NCBI GenBank assembly: GCA_012513645.1
Contig: JAAZBU010000037.1
Location: forward strand, 1 to 42,686
Direction of reading: 5' to 3'
Source of the DNA: Clostridiales bacterium
GTDB taxonomy: Bacteria > Bacillota > Clostridia > Christensenellales > Aristaeellaceae
DNA length: 42,686 bases
A model generated the notes under the pieces. That model saw only the letters and a program-made list of their open reading frames with translations. It searched no databases and was not told the DNA's origin. Of this stretch, positions 31,726 to 39,790 are shown one piece after another; position 1 is the stretch's first letter, and each line of letters begins with the position of its first letter. A program made the translations under genes and the position numbers.

Positions 31726-32376
31726 TCAGAACTCCGCCCGGCGGTACACCCGCCGGCTGATGGTTAGGGATATCAAACCCACGACGGCCAGCGTCGCCAG
31801 CAGCAGCATGGGGGCGGCCCAGCCGCCCAGCGCCCGGCCAATCCGCCCGAAGAAGGCGGTGATCTGCTCGCCGCTCACCTCCTTGCCGATGCGCTGGGGC
31901 ACGATGATGAGCGCCATATAGATCAGCATGCTGGCCGCCGCGCCATAGCGCGCGTCCACAAAGGATACGGGCATCAGCAGCAGGTGGTACATCACCCCAG
32001 CGGCCGTCAGCAGCAGCCACAGGGCAAACAGCGGCATGAACGGGCTGACCCCCATCAGCGACAGCAGGGCCAGCAGCAGGCACAGGTACAGCGGGTACAC
32101 GGCGGCGCACAGCAGGGCAAACAGGTATTTGCCCCCCACCACCTGATCGCGCGTGACGGGCAGCGAGTTGAACAGCAGGTTGTCCGGCCGGCTGACGGCC
32201 GCCTGGCGGTTGACGCTGAACACCAGGTGCGTATAGATCAGCTGACAGAACACGGCCAGAAAGGGCATGGATTGGGGAATAATCGGCCCCACGGGCACCA
32301 GCATCAGGCCAATGACGGCGCCGGCGATATGCACCCAGCGGGTCACCATCCATTCCTTGCGCAGCAGGTTAAGCAT
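31726..32376 (-). CDS. ABC-2 type transporter permease
   Basis: A 216-aa six-helix membrane protein (ABC2_membrane_5-like) with an N-terminal MLNLLRKEWMVTRW, the HLVFSVNRQ and the strikingly regular NSLPVTRDQVVGGKYLFALLC segment, ending SRRVYRRAEF. It is a clear paralogue of the next gene upstream (32419-33081), sharing the same motifs in the same order. ATG at 32376 follows TAGGAG. Third permease gene of the GntR-led operon; function as an exporter or lantibiotic/stress-sensing unit is inferred from operon type. Confidence 0.88.
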   Translation of the reverse strand: MLNLLRKEWMVTRWVHIAGAVIGLMLVPVGPIIPQSMPFLAVFCQLIYTHLVFSVNRQAAVSRPDNLLFNSLPVTRDQVVGGKYLFALLCAAVYPLYLCLLLALLSLMGVSPFMPLFALWLLLTAAGVMYHLLLMPVSFVDARYGAAASMLIYMALIIVPQRIGKEVSGEQITAFFGRIGRALGGWAAPMLLLATLAVVGLISLTISRRVYRRAEF

Positions 32377-32418
32377 CGGTTTCTCCTAAAAAGTCGCATT
32401 CAAAATAGAGTTAGAAGT

Positions 32419-33081
32419 TTAGAACTCTGCGCGTCGGTACACGTCCTGGCTGACGCGCAGCGACAGCCAGCCCAAGGCGGCGACTGCCAGCACCAGCAAA
32501 ATGGGCCCCGCCCAGCCGCCCAGCATCTGCCCCAGCCGGGCCAGCCGGGCCAGCAGGGCCGCGATGGCCTGCCCGCCCTTGCCCCTCTGCCCCATCGCCT
32601 GGGGCAGCAGGAAGATGGCCAGCAAGATCGCCATGTTGACCCATGTGCCGTACCGGGCGTCAACATAGGACAGCGGCATCAGCAGCAGGTGGTACAGCAC
32701 GCCCATCGCCGCCAGCAGCAGCCACAGGTGAAATATGCCCAGCGGCACCGATACGCCAAAGGCGCTTAAACCCAACAAAATGAGGCTGAGAAAGGCCGCG
32801 TACCCCACGGCGCACAGCAGCACATACAGGTACTTGGCCCCCACCACCTGCCCGCGGGTGACGGGCAGGGAGTTGAGCAGCAGGTTGTCCGGGCGGTTGG
32901 CGGCGGCATACCTGCTCTGGTTGTGCACCAGGTGGCTGTACATCAGGTAGGTAAACAGCGCCATGAAGACGGCGTTGTGCGGCTCCATCAGGCACACGGG
33001 GATCAGCCCCAGGCCCATCGCAACGGCAGCCAGGTGCACCCAGGCGGTGGTCAAGAACTCCTTGCGGATCAGTCGGCTCAT
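32419..33081 (-). CDS. ABC-2 type transporter permease
   Basis: A 220-aa paralogue of 31726-32376: MSRLIRKEFLTTAWVH, HLVHNQSRYAAANRPDNLLLNSLPVTRGQVVGAKY, PLSYVDARYGTW and the same YRRAEF end. Six predicted helices. Starts at the ATG at 33081 with GGGGG upstream, 11 nt after the stop of the third permease gene. The duplicate pair presumably forms a heterodimer, which is inference. Confidence 0.88.
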   Translation of the reverse strand: MSRLIRKEFLTTAWVHLAAVAMGLGLIPVCLMEPHNAVFMALFTYLMYSHLVHNQSRYAAANRPDNLLLNSLPVTRGQVVGAKYLYVLLCAVGYAAFLSLILLGLSAFGVSVPLGIFHLWLLLAAMGVLYHLLLMPLSYVDARYGTWVNMAILLAIFLLPQAMGQRGKGGQAIAALLARLARLGQMLGGWAGPILLVLAVAALGWLSLRVSQDVYRRAEF

Positions 33082-33091
33082 GCTGTCCCCC

Positions 33092-33682
33092 TTACAGGTG
33101 CAGCGGGCTTAGCAAGCCCAGCACCAGAAATACGGCCCATCCCCCCAGGCCGGCCAGCGCGGCGGCCGGCGAGCTGATCCAGGGCAGAAACACCGGCCCC
33201 CCGACTGCCTGGAAGATGACGAAGTTAAGCGCCAGGATCACCAGCAGCATGTTCACCACGCGGGCAACCTCGGTGCGCAGCCACAGCCCGATGGCGGTCA
33301 TCAGGCCGGTCAGCAGCAGGCCGATGCCCAGCGACTTGGGCACGATGTCCGCCGAAAAGTTTGCCGGGCCGGACACCTGCATATACACCAGCGCCAGCAG
33401 CGATGTACCCCCCACGACCGCTGCCTGGTACAAAAACAGCCCCACCACATGATCGCGCGCCGTCACCGGAAACTGGATCAGCCCGGTGCGGATGCTGGTA
33501 CTGTCTGTCCGGGTGCTCAGCATCCCCAAAATGACATAGATGATTAGAATGGCCGGAAACGCGGCACCGTTGAAGCCGGGCAGAAAGATCCGAAAGAGGA
33601 AGGGCGTCGCGAAGGTCAGCAGCATGCTGCGGACATCGCCGGACAGGCCCCTCAGCTCCTTCATCATCACCTTAAGCGCCAT
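33092..33682 (-). CDS. ABC-2 type transporter permease (third, divergent)
   Basis: A 196-aa protein with about six hydrophobic helices and the same VTARDHVVGLFLYQ motif that corresponds to VTRDQVVGGKYLF in the other two permeases, so a distant paralogue. The ATG at 33682 is inside the end of the ATPase gene (11-nt overlap) with GGGGGGA upstream; the open frame continues upstream to 33781 but only inside the ATPase gene. N-terminus MALKVMMKELRGLSGDVRSML. Confidence 0.82.
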   Translation of the reverse strand: MALKVMMKELRGLSGDVRSMLLTFATPFLFRIFLPGFNGAAFPAILIIYVILGMLSTRTDSTSIRTGLIQFPVTARDHVVGLFLYQAAVVGGTSLLALVYMQVSGPANFSADIVPKSLGIGLLLTGLMTAIGLWLRTEVARVVNMLLVILALNFVIFQAVGGPVFLPWISSPAAALAGLGGWAVFLVLGLLSPLHL

Positions 33683-34526
33683 GCCGATCCCCCCTTGTGT
33701 GGAAGAACATGATGTCCTCCAGGCTGGGCCTGTCCAGCACCAGGCCTTCTCCCCGGATGGGGTGGTCGGCCAGGCCTTCAAAGCCGTGGCTGTTAACCGA
33801 TACCCCCACCAGCTCGCGGCGCAGCTGGTCGGTCAGATCCTGCGGGCCACCCTTGACCAACACATACTGCTCGTACAGGCTGTCCTTTTCCTGGCTGAGG
33901 ACGATCTTGCCCTGATTGATGAAGGTGATGTAGTCGGCCACGCGGTCCAGGTCGGAGGTGATGTGGGTGGAAAAGAGGATGCTGTTTTCCTCCCGCTGCA
34001 TTACCTCAAGCAAAATGTCCAGCAGCTCGCGGCGGAACACCGGGTCCAGCCCGGCGGTGGGCTCATCCATGATGAGCAGCTCGGCCCCGTGGCTGAGGGC
34101 CAGGGCCAGGGCGTACTTGGTGCGCATGCCCTTGGAGAGCGTCTTGATCTTCTGGTCGTCCTTCAGGTCGAAGCGGCGCAGATAATCCTCATACAGCGGC
34201 TGGTTCCACTGCCGGTAGAAGGGGCTGATCAGGCCGGTCATCCGGCGGATGCTGAGGTTTTCATAGTACACCGGCTCATCGTACACAAAGCCGATGCGCT
34301 GCTTGATCTCCCGCTCAAAGCGGATGTGATCCTGCCCAAACACCTCGATGGTGCCGGCATCGGCGCGCATCAGGTTCATGATCAGCTTGAGGGTGGTGGT
34401 CTTGCCCGAGCCGTTGGGCCCGATGAAGCCCATGATGTAGCCGCGCGGCAGGCTAAACGTGATGCCGTCCAGCGTAAAGGCCTTGAATGCCTTGCGCAGG
34501 TCCTTGATGTCCAGTATATTTTCCAT
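33672..34526 (-). CDS. ABC transporter ATP-binding protein (ABC-2 type)
   Basis: A 284-aa ATPase. Walker A GPNGSGKTT (about residues 37-45), signature present as the shortened LSKGMRTK, Walker B ELLIMDEP with D-loop AGLDP, switch His in STHITSD. The region after about residue 215 is a variable C-terminal extension. ATG at 34526 follows GGAGG; two nt after the GntR stop. It powers the three permeases encoded downstream. Confidence 0.93.
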   Translation of the reverse strand: MENILDIKDLRKAFKAFTLDGITFSLPRGYIMGFIGPNGSGKTTTLKLIMNLMRADAGTIEVFGQDHIRFEREIKQRIGFVYDEPVYYENLSIRRMTGLISPFYRQWNQPLYEDYLRRFDLKDDQKIKTLSKGMRTKYALALALSHGAELLIMDEPTAGLDPVFRRELLDILLEVMQREENSILFSTHITSDLDRVADYITFINQGKIVLSQEKDSLYEQYVLVKGGPQDLTDQLRRELVGVSVNSHGFEGLADHPIRGEGLVLDRPSLEDIMFFHTRGDRHGA

Positions 34527-34528
34527 GG

Positions 34529-34900
34529 TTACTCCTCCCACAGGATGCGGAGCATGCGCTCCAACTCCTCGTATTCAAAGCCCAGCAGGCGCGCCTCAAT
34601 CAGTGCCTCGGACAGCCGCTCCTCAATGGTCTTCAAGCGCTTCTCCCTCATCATGGCGGTGTCCTGCGCCGCCACAAAGGAGCCCTTGCCCTGCACGGAC
34701 TCCACAAAGCGCTCGGCCTCCAGCTCGTCGTAGGCGCGCTTGGTGGTGATCACCGAGATGCGCAGATCCCGCGCCAGCGCCCGGATGGATGGCAGCGGGT
34801 CCCCCGGGCTCAGGTCCCCCTTCATGATGGCATCCTTGATCTGATCGGCAATCTGCTCCCAGATGGCCTGGCGGCTGTCGTTGGACAGCACGATGCGCAT
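34529..34900 (-). CDS. GntR family transcriptional regulator (YtrA-type)
   Basis: A 123-aa regulator: N-terminal GntR winged helix (QAIWEQIADQIKDAIMKGDLSPGDPLPSIRALARDL... helix-turn-helix through about residue 75) and the short helical tail of the YtrA subfamily (EERLSEALIEARLLGF). This subfamily usually represses its own operon of ABC-2 transporter genes, exactly the genes that follow. ATG at 34900 with GAGGTG upstream; a 33-codon longer frame has no ribosome site. It heads the five-gene operon down to 31726. Confidence 0.93.
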   Translation of the reverse strand: MRIVLSNDSRQAIWEQIADQIKDAIMKGDLSPGDPLPSIRALARDLRISVITTKRAYDELEAERFVESVQGKGSFVAAQDTAMMREKRLKTIEERLSEALIEARLLGFEYEELERMLRILWEE

Positions 34901-34927
34901 GCGTTTCACCTCACTGTTCATAGTTTT

Positions 34928-34962
34928 CATATACAGTATGCACACCAGCCTGGCGTTGTCAA
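34928..34962 (-). promoter_or_regulatory. Promoter and candidate operator of the GntR/ABC operon
   Basis: Minus strand TTGACA (34962-34957), 16-bp spacer, CATACT (34940-34935). The dyad CATACTGTATATG (34940-34928; arms CATA/TATG) overlaps the -10, as expected for autoregulation by a YtrA-type repressor. The GntR start is about 28 nt further. Confidence 0.6.
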
Positions 34963-34992
34963 GCCCTTCTGAAGAAAATTTTTCCACAAGGG

Positions 34993-35021
34993 TTGACAAA
35001 CAGAGTTAGTCACACTAAACT
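34993..35021 (+). promoter_or_regulatory. Predicted promoter of the feo operon
   Basis: TTGACA (34993-34998), 17-bp spacer, TAAACT (35016-35021). The spacer and the -10 carry dyad box 1. Confidence 0.7.
35005..35020. promoter_or_regulatory. Feo dyad box 1
   Basis: GTTAGTCACACTAAAC with perfect TTAGT/ACTAA inner arms (35006-35018) overlaps the -10 element, a repressor position. It resembles DtxR-family operators (GTTAG...CTAAC half-sites). Confidence 0.6.
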
Positions 35022-35030
35022 CATTTCTGT

Positions 35031-35046
35031 GTTAGACGATTCTAAC
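35031..35046. promoter_or_regulatory. Feo dyad box 2
   Basis: GTTAGACGATTCTAAC, a perfect dyad with 6-bp arms, between the -10 and the ribosome site of the first feoA. Same layout as boxes 1 and 3. Confidence 0.6.
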
Positions 35047-35060
35047 AAAGGAGTGAGTGT

Positions 35061-35270
35061 ATGCCGCTGATCATGCTGTCCCTTGGTGAATCCGCCTGCA
35101 TCCGCCGCATCAGCGGCCCGCCGCCCGTGCGGGCCCGCCTGGCCGAGCTGGGGTTTGTGGTGGGCGAGCGCGTCACAGTGGTGGCAGCGCTGGGCGGCAG
35201 CCTGATTGTGCAGGTCAAGGGCAGCCGCGTAGCGGTGGGGCACGACATGGCCCGGCGGATGATGGTGTAG
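35061..35270 (+). CDS. feoA: FeoA family protein (first copy)
   Basis: A 69-aa SH3-like protein that regulates or assists FeoB in ferrous iron uptake. MPLIMLSLGESACIRRISG, RLAELGFVVGERVTV and the C-terminal GSRVAVGHDMARRMMV are typical. AAAGGAG lies seven bases before the ATG. It precedes a second feoA by 26 nt. Confidence 0.93.
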   Translation: MPLIMLSLGESACIRRISGPPPVRARLAELGFVVGERVTVVAALGGSLIVQVKGSRVAVGHDMARRMMV

Positions 35271-35296
35271 GCATACGGAAAGGATGGTATTCCCTG

Positions 35297-35518
35297 ATGA
35301 AAACCTTACGTGACGTGCCTGTGGGGGCACAGGCGGTGATCAAGCGGCTGCACGTCGAGGGCGCGCTCAAGCGCCGGGTGATGGACATGGGGCTGACCCG
35401 CGGCACGCAGGTACATGTGCGCAAGGTGGCGCCGCTGGGCGACCCGCTGGAGCTGACCGTGCGCGGCTATGAGCTGAGCCTGCGCAAGCAGGACGCGCAA
35501 TCCATTGAGGTCGAATAA
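35297..35518 (+). CDS. feoA: FeoA family protein (second copy)
   Basis: A 73-aa FeoA: LRDVPVGAQAVIKRLHVEG, RRVMDMGLTRGTQVHVRKVAPLGDPLEL and the closing YELSLRKQDAQSIEVE. It is closer to the canonical form than the first copy. Two FeoA genes ahead of FeoB are common in anaerobic Bacillota. An 80-nt gap with box 3 follows. Confidence 0.94.
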   Translation: MKTLRDVPVGAQAVIKRLHVEGALKRRVMDMGLTRGTQVHVRKVAPLGDPLELTVRGYELSLRKQDAQSIEVE

Positions 35519-35549
35519 ACTTTATCCGTCGAATATTTTTTATCTCTCA

Positions 35550-35565
35550 GTTAGTTTAATCTAAC
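35550..35565. promoter_or_regulatory. Feo dyad box 3, between feoA and feoB
   Basis: GTTAGTTTAATCTAAC, flanked by A and T to give AGTTAG-N6-CTAACT. Its presence inside the operon suggests a second, separately controlled start for feoB, although I do not see convincing promoter hexamers there. Confidence 0.55.
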
Positions 35566-35598
35566 TATTGTCTACTATTCTTTGAGGAGGAAGTCAGC

Positions 35599-37830
35599 AT
35601 GGCCATTCGCATTGCCCTGGCGGGCAACCCCAACAGCGGCAAGACCACCCTGTTTAATGCCCTGACCGGCTCGCGCCAGTACGTGGGCAACTGGCCCGGC
35701 GTCACGGTGGAGCGCAAGGAGGGCAAGCTCAAGGCCGCCCAAGGCGCTCAGGGGGACGATGTCATCGTGCAGGATTTGCCCGGCGTGTACAGCCTGTCGC
35801 CCTATACACTGGAGGAGGTGATCACGCGCAACTACCTGGTGGACGACCGGCCGGACGCCATCATCAACATTGTGGACGGCACCAACCTGGAGCGCAACCT
35901 GTACCTGTCCACCCAGCTGGCCGAGCTGGGCATCCCCATGCTGATTGCCGTCAACATGATGGACGTGGTGCGCAAGCAGGGCGACCGGATTGACCTGAAC
36001 CAGCTGTCTGCCCAGATGGGCGTGGAGGCAATGCCACTGTCCGCGCTGACGGGCGAGGGCGCCCATGCGGTAGCCCAGGCTGCGGTGCGGCTGGCCCGTC
36101 AGGGCACTGTGCCCCGGCCGCTCCAGGTGTTCGACGGCCCGGTGGCGCACGCGCTGGCCCATATTGAGGACGCGCTGACGCACCGCCGGCATGGGCACCA
36201 TCACCATGGGGGCGATGTACGCCGCCAGGGCGAGGCCATGCCCGCCGCCCTGCGGCGCTGGTACGCCATCAAGCTGTTTGAGCGCGATGACAAGGTGCTG
36301 GCGCAGCTCAGGCTGGCCCCGGATGTGCGCCGGGGTATCGAGCAGGCCATCGCCGACTGCGAACAGGAGATGGATGACGACGCGCAAAGCATCATCACCA
36401 ACCAGCGCTACGCCTGCATACAGGCCATGATGCACGATGCCCTGCGCCGCAAGCGGGCACCCGGCAGCCTGAGCGCATCCGACAAAATTGACCGGGTGGT
36501 CACCAACCGGGTGCTGGGCTTCCCCATCTTCATCGCGGTGATGTTTCTGGTGTACTACATCGCGGTGACCACCGTGGGTGCGGTGGTGACAGACTTTACC
36601 AACGATACCTTCTTTGGCGCGTGGATCATCCCGGGGCTGGAAAGCTGGCTGTCCAATGTGGGGGTATCCGATTGGCTCAGCGGGCTGATTACCGAAGGCA
36701 TTGTGGGCGGCGTGGGCGCGGTGCTGGGCTTTGTACCGCAGATGTTTGTGTTGTTTTTCATGCTGGCCATCCTGGAGGATGTGGGGTATATGGCGCGTGT
36801 GGCCTTTATCATGGACCGCATCTTCCGCCGCTTCGGCCTGTCCGGCAAGAGCTTCATCCCCATGCTGATCGGCTCGGGCTGCTCAGTGCCCGGCATCATG
36901 GCCAGCCGCACCATTGAAAACCAGCGCGATCGACGCATGACCATCATCACCACCTCCTTCATCCCCTGCGGCGCCAAGCTGCCCATCATCGCCATGATTG
37001 CCGGTACGGTGCTGGGCGGGGCCTGGTGGGTGGGGCCGATGTGCTACTTTATTGGCATTGCAGCGGTGGTCGTCAGCGGCATCATCCTCAAGAAAACCCG
37101 CCATTTTGCAGGCGATCCCGCCCCCTTTGTGATGGAGTTACCCGCCTACCACCTGCCCGGTATGGGCAATGTGCTGCGCAGCATGTGGGAGCGGGGCTTC
37201 AGCTTCATCAAGCGCGCAGGCACGGTGATTTTGCTTAGTTCCATTGCCATCTGGTTTCTCAAATCCTACGGCTGGGCAGACGGCAAGTTTGCCGCTGTGG
37301 AAGACATGGATCACAGCATTCTGGCTGCCATTGGCGGGGCAGTCGCCCCGGTGTTCAAGCCGCTGGGCTTTGGCAACTGGCAAAATACCGTAGCCACCGT
37401 GCTGGGCCTGGTGGCCAAGGAGGAGGTTGTTTCCGTATTCGGCGTGCTGTACGGCGTGGGCGAAAACGCCCTTGACCTGGTGGAGGAAGGCGCGTTTGAC
37501 CAACTGGCGCCCATCGCCATGAACTTCACCAGCATGGCTGCCATCAGTTTCCTCACCTTCAACCTGCTGTGCGCCCCGTGCTTTGCCGCCATCGGCGCCA
37601 TCAAGCGCGAGATGAGCAACTGGCGCTGGACGGCCTTTGCAGTGGGATATCAGACGGTGTTCGCGTATGTCATCTCGTTTATCGTGTATCAGCTGGGCAT
37701 GATAGTTACTACGGGCTTTCAGCCTGTTCACCTGCTGCCCATCGCCCTGCTGGCAGGCCTCGTTTATCTGGTGTTCAGCCCCACCCCCTATGGGCACAAT
37801 GATGCTGCACCACAGGCCGTCAGGGCGTAA
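35599..37830 (+). CDS. feoB: Ferrous iron transport protein B
   Basis: GTP-dependent Fe2+ uptake pump, 743 aa. N-terminal G domain with GNPNSGKTTLFNALTG (G1), DLPG (G3) and NMMD (G4); then a helical spacer domain and a membrane region with the gate motifs GSGCSVPG and SFIPCGAKLP, plus CAPCFAAIGAIKREM near the C-terminus. An odd feature is a His-rich loop HRRHGHHHHGGD at about residues 194-205, between the G domain and the membrane part. GGAGGA lies 9-10 bases before the ATG. Expressed with both feoA genes. Confidence 0.97.
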   Translation: MAIRIALAGNPNSGKTTLFNALTGSRQYVGNWPGVTVERKEGKLKAAQGAQGDDVIVQDLPGVYSLSPYTLEEVITRNYLVDDRPDAIINIVDGTNLERNLYLSTQLAELGIPMLIAVNMMDVVRKQGDRIDLNQLSAQMGVEAMPLSALTGEGAHAVAQAAVRLARQGTVPRPLQVFDGPVAHALAHIEDALTHRRHGHHHHGGDVRRQGEAMPAALRRWYAIKLFERDDKVLAQLRLAPDVRRGIEQAIADCEQEMDDDAQSIITNQRYACIQAMMHDALRRKRAPGSLSASDKIDRVVTNRVLGFPIFIAVMFLVYYIAVTTVGAVVTDFTNDTFFGAWIIPGLESWLSNVGVSDWLSGLITEGIVGGVGAVLGFVPQMFVLFFMLAILEDVGYMARVAFIMDRIFRRFGLSGKSFIPMLIGSGCSVPGIMASRTIENQRDRRMTIITTSFIPCGAKLPIIAMIAGTVLGGAWWVGPMCYFIGIAAVVVSGIILKKTRHFAGDPAPFVMELPAYHLPGMGNVLRSMWERGFSFIKRAGTVILLSSIAIWFLKSYGWADGKFAAVEDMDHSILAAIGGAVAPVFKPLGFGNWQNTVATVLGLVAKEEVVSVFGVLYGVGENALDLVEEGAFDQLAPIAMNFTSMAAISFLTFNLLCAPCFAAIGAIKREMSNWRWTAFAVGYQTVFAYVISFIVYQLGMIVTTGFQPVHLLPIALLAGLVYLVFSPTPYGHNDAAPQAVRA

Positions 37831-37844
37831 GAAAGGAAATAGAT

Positions 37845-38021
37845 ATGGTAGATTGGATTATCGGCAGCCTGGTGCTGCTAGCGGCCGCGCTGGCGGCAGG
37901 CAAATTGATTCGCGACCGGCGCGCGGGCCGCTCCGCCTGCACGGGCTGCAGCGGATGCGCGCATCAGGGCAGCTGCCCAAGCCGCCCCTGCACACAGGAG
38001 CAGCCGCACATCAATCAGTAA
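37845..38021 (+). CDS. FeoB-associated Cys-rich membrane protein
   Basis: A 58-aa protein: one N-terminal membrane helix (WIIGSLVLLAAALAAGKLI) followed by a basic stretch and a five-cysteine tail (Cys32, 35, 38, 44, 49: CTGCSGC...C...C). This is the hallmark of small FeoB-associated proteins (FeoC-like role). GAAAGGA is eight bases upstream of the ATG. It starts 14 nt after feoB and ends the operon before a strong terminator. Confidence 0.9.
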   Translation: MVDWIIGSLVLLAAALAAGKLIRDRRAGRSACTGCSGCAHQGSCPSRPCTQEQPHINQ

Positions 38022-38041
38022 TTAGCTTTTAGTCACTGTCA

Positions 38042-38073
38042 CCCCCTTCCGGCACCTCCTGGCCGGAAGGGGG
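38042..38073. terminator. Bidirectional terminator between the feo operon and the ABC exporter
   Basis: Perfect 12-bp GC-rich stem (38042-38053 with 38062-38073), 8-nt loop, between two convergent genes. T-runs are modest on both sides (CTTCATGTTT on plus). Confidence 0.7.
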
Positions 38074-38081
38074 CTTCATGT

Positions 38082-39674
38082 TTAACCCAGGTGAATGACC
38101 TGATCGAAACCGGTCAGCTTGTCGGGGGAGAATTGATGGGAGATCACCAGCAGCGTTCGGTCCTCAATCTCCAGCAGCATGTCTTCAATCTCTCCGGATG
38201 TCGCCGCATCCAGGTTGTCCAGGGGTTCATCCAGGATGAGCAGCGGCGTCTGCCTAAGCAGCGCACGCAGCACGCAGATGCGCTTGCGCTCGCCGCCCGA
38301 GAGGTTGGCGCCGTTTTCTTCAACGGTCATGTCCAGGCCCTGGGCGCTGGCCAAATGATCCAGGCGGAAGCGCTTGAGCAGGGCAATCAGCCGGTCATCC
38401 TCCGCCGGCTGGTACATGGTCAGGTTGTTGCGCAGGGTGTCCCGAAAGAGCACGGCATCCTGGCGCACCACGGTCGCCAGGTCGTAGAGGTGGCTGCGCG
38501 TCAGGATGGAAATACCGTCCACCGTGATGGCGCCGCCCGACGGGTCATGGTATCGCAGGAGCAGGTTGGTCAGCGTCGTCTTACCGCTGCCGCTCGCCCC
38601 TTGCAGCAGGCAGCGCTCCCCCTTGCGCAGCGTCATGGTGAAGCCCCGGATAAGCGGCGCATCCGGCGCATAGGCAAAGGCCACATCCTCAAAGCGGATG
38701 GATTGCTCAAAGGGCAGCGGGGACGGTGGGCCTTCGTCCGCCGTTTCCCCCTCCGCCATCAATCGGTTCAGGCGATCGGATACTGCGCGGGCGCTGATTA
38801 GGTTGCGAATCAGGCGCGACAGGGCAATCAGCGGCCAGGACAGCTGGTCGATCATGCCGATGGCAATGAAGAACTGCCCGGCACTGAAGCGCCCCTGCAG
38901 CACCAGCCAGGCTGCCGCCGCCAGCACGACAAAGTAGGACAGGTAGGAGATACAGGCGCTGATGGTGCCGGCCAGCACATGCAGGCGCTTGTTGCGCAGC
39001 GACAGGTCGGCGCTGTGTTGGTTCATCCGGTCAAACCGATGCGCCACCTCGGGCTCTGCAGCAAAGTTTTTGATGACCTCAAAGCCGCTGAGCCAATCGC
39101 TCATCTGCGCCATGTTGTGCTCCCACTGCGCCAGGTGCTCCTGCTTGGCCTGCTTGAGGCGGCGCTCCGCCAGTTTGGGCACGTACAGGGGCGTGGTGAG
39201 CAGCGCCAAGGTAATCAGCGCCAGCTTCCAATCCAGCCAGAACAGGGCCGCGCTGACCAATACAATTTTGATGAGAATCTCATAGATCATGGGCAGCGAG
39301 GAAAAGCGCAGATCCTCCATCTCGTCCACTTCGCTGCTATATTTTTCCAGGTAATCGCCCTGGGCGCGCCGGCGAAACGACATGAAGCTGCGGCCCAGGA
39401 TGCTGCGCATCAGCCGATCCCGCAGGGCACGCGTGCTGAGCGCCTCAAAGGCCGCCCCCTGCCTGCCATACAGATAAAACAGCGCCAGCTCCAGCACAAT
39501 GCAGGCCAGCAGCGCCAAGGCGCTACGCAGGCTCTGCCCGCTGTGGCCCGCCAGGGCCTGGTCCAGCACATTGCCTTTGAAAAACTGCGCCGCGACTGAA
39601 AACACAGTCGCCAAGAAGACCGACGCGATGGAGACAGCCAGTGCCCTGCGCGCAGGCGTATGATATTTTTTCAT
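38082..39674 (-). CDS. ABC transporter ATP-binding protein/permease (half-exporter)
   Basis: A 530-aa half-transporter with a six-helix membrane domain (about residues 1-300, MKKYHTPARRALAVSIASVF at the start) and a C-terminal ATPase: Walker A GASGSGKTT, signature LSGGERKR, Walker B LLILDEP and switch His in VISHQFS. Works as a homodimer or with another half. The ATG at 39674 has GGAGGA eight bases upstream, but this ribosome site is inside an RNA stem. A leader peptide and attenuator-like hairpins precede it, suggesting drug-inducible expression. Confidence 0.93.
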   Translation of the reverse strand: MKKYHTPARRALAVSIASVFLATVFSVAAQFFKGNVLDQALAGHSGQSLRSALALLACIVLELALFYLYGRQGAAFEALSTRALRDRLMRSILGRSFMSFRRRAQGDYLEKYSSEVDEMEDLRFSSLPMIYEILIKIVLVSAALFWLDWKLALITLALLTTPLYVPKLAERRLKQAKQEHLAQWEHNMAQMSDWLSGFEVIKNFAAEPEVAHRFDRMNQHSADLSLRNKRLHVLAGTISACISYLSYFVVLAAAAWLVLQGRFSAGQFFIAIGMIDQLSWPLIALSRLIRNLISARAVSDRLNRLMAEGETADEGPPSPLPFEQSIRFEDVAFAYAPDAPLIRGFTMTLRKGERCLLQGASGSGKTTLTNLLLRYHDPSGGAITVDGISILTRSHLYDLATVVRQDAVLFRDTLRNNLTMYQPAEDDRLIALLKRFRLDHLASAQGLDMTVEENGANLSGGERKRICVLRALLRQTPLLILDEPLDNLDAATSGEIEDMLLEIEDRTLLVISHQFSPDKLTGFDQVIHLG

Positions 39675-39679
39675 GATAA

Positions 39680-39708
39680 ATCCTCCGTCGAACCCACGGC
39701 GGAAGGAT
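39680..39708 (-). promoter_or_regulatory. Hairpin sequestering the exporter ribosome site
   Basis: 39680-39690 pairs with 39697-39708 (11 bp with a one-base bulge, 6-nt loop). On the minus-strand RNA the 3' arm contains GGAGG, the exporter Shine-Dalgarno. The 5' arm contains CCGCCG, which can instead pair with the upstream CGGCGGC (39728-39722). Confidence 0.6.
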
Positions 39709-39721
39709 GTATGTATTTCCT

Positions 39722-39742
39722 GCCGCCGGTTTAGACGGCGGC
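39722..39742 (-). promoter_or_regulatory. Upstream attenuator hairpin overlapping the leader peptide
   Basis: Perfect 7-bp stem GCCGCCG (39742-39736 on minus) with CGGCGGC (39728-39722), loop of 7 nt that contains the leader stop codon. Segment 1 is the last Ala-Ala-Val codons of the leader; a ribosome stalled there would free segment 2 to pair with the arm of the next hairpin. Confidence 0.6.
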
Positions 39743-39757
39743 CCGCAGCCTGACCAT
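39731..39757 (-). CDS. Leader peptide MVRLRAAV upstream of the ABC exporter
   Basis: Eight codons plus TAA, with GAGGG at 39770-39766 placed eight bases before the ATG at 39757 and a predicted promoter starting transcription about 27 nt earlier. The stop lies in the loop of the first hairpin. Placement and base pairing match translational attenuation leaders such as that of ermC. Not verified experimentally; predicted from sequence only. Confidence 0.55.
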   Translation of the reverse strand: MVRLRAAV

Positions 39758-39790
39758 GCGATGTGCCCTCGTTTCGTGTAAGATGTTCAG

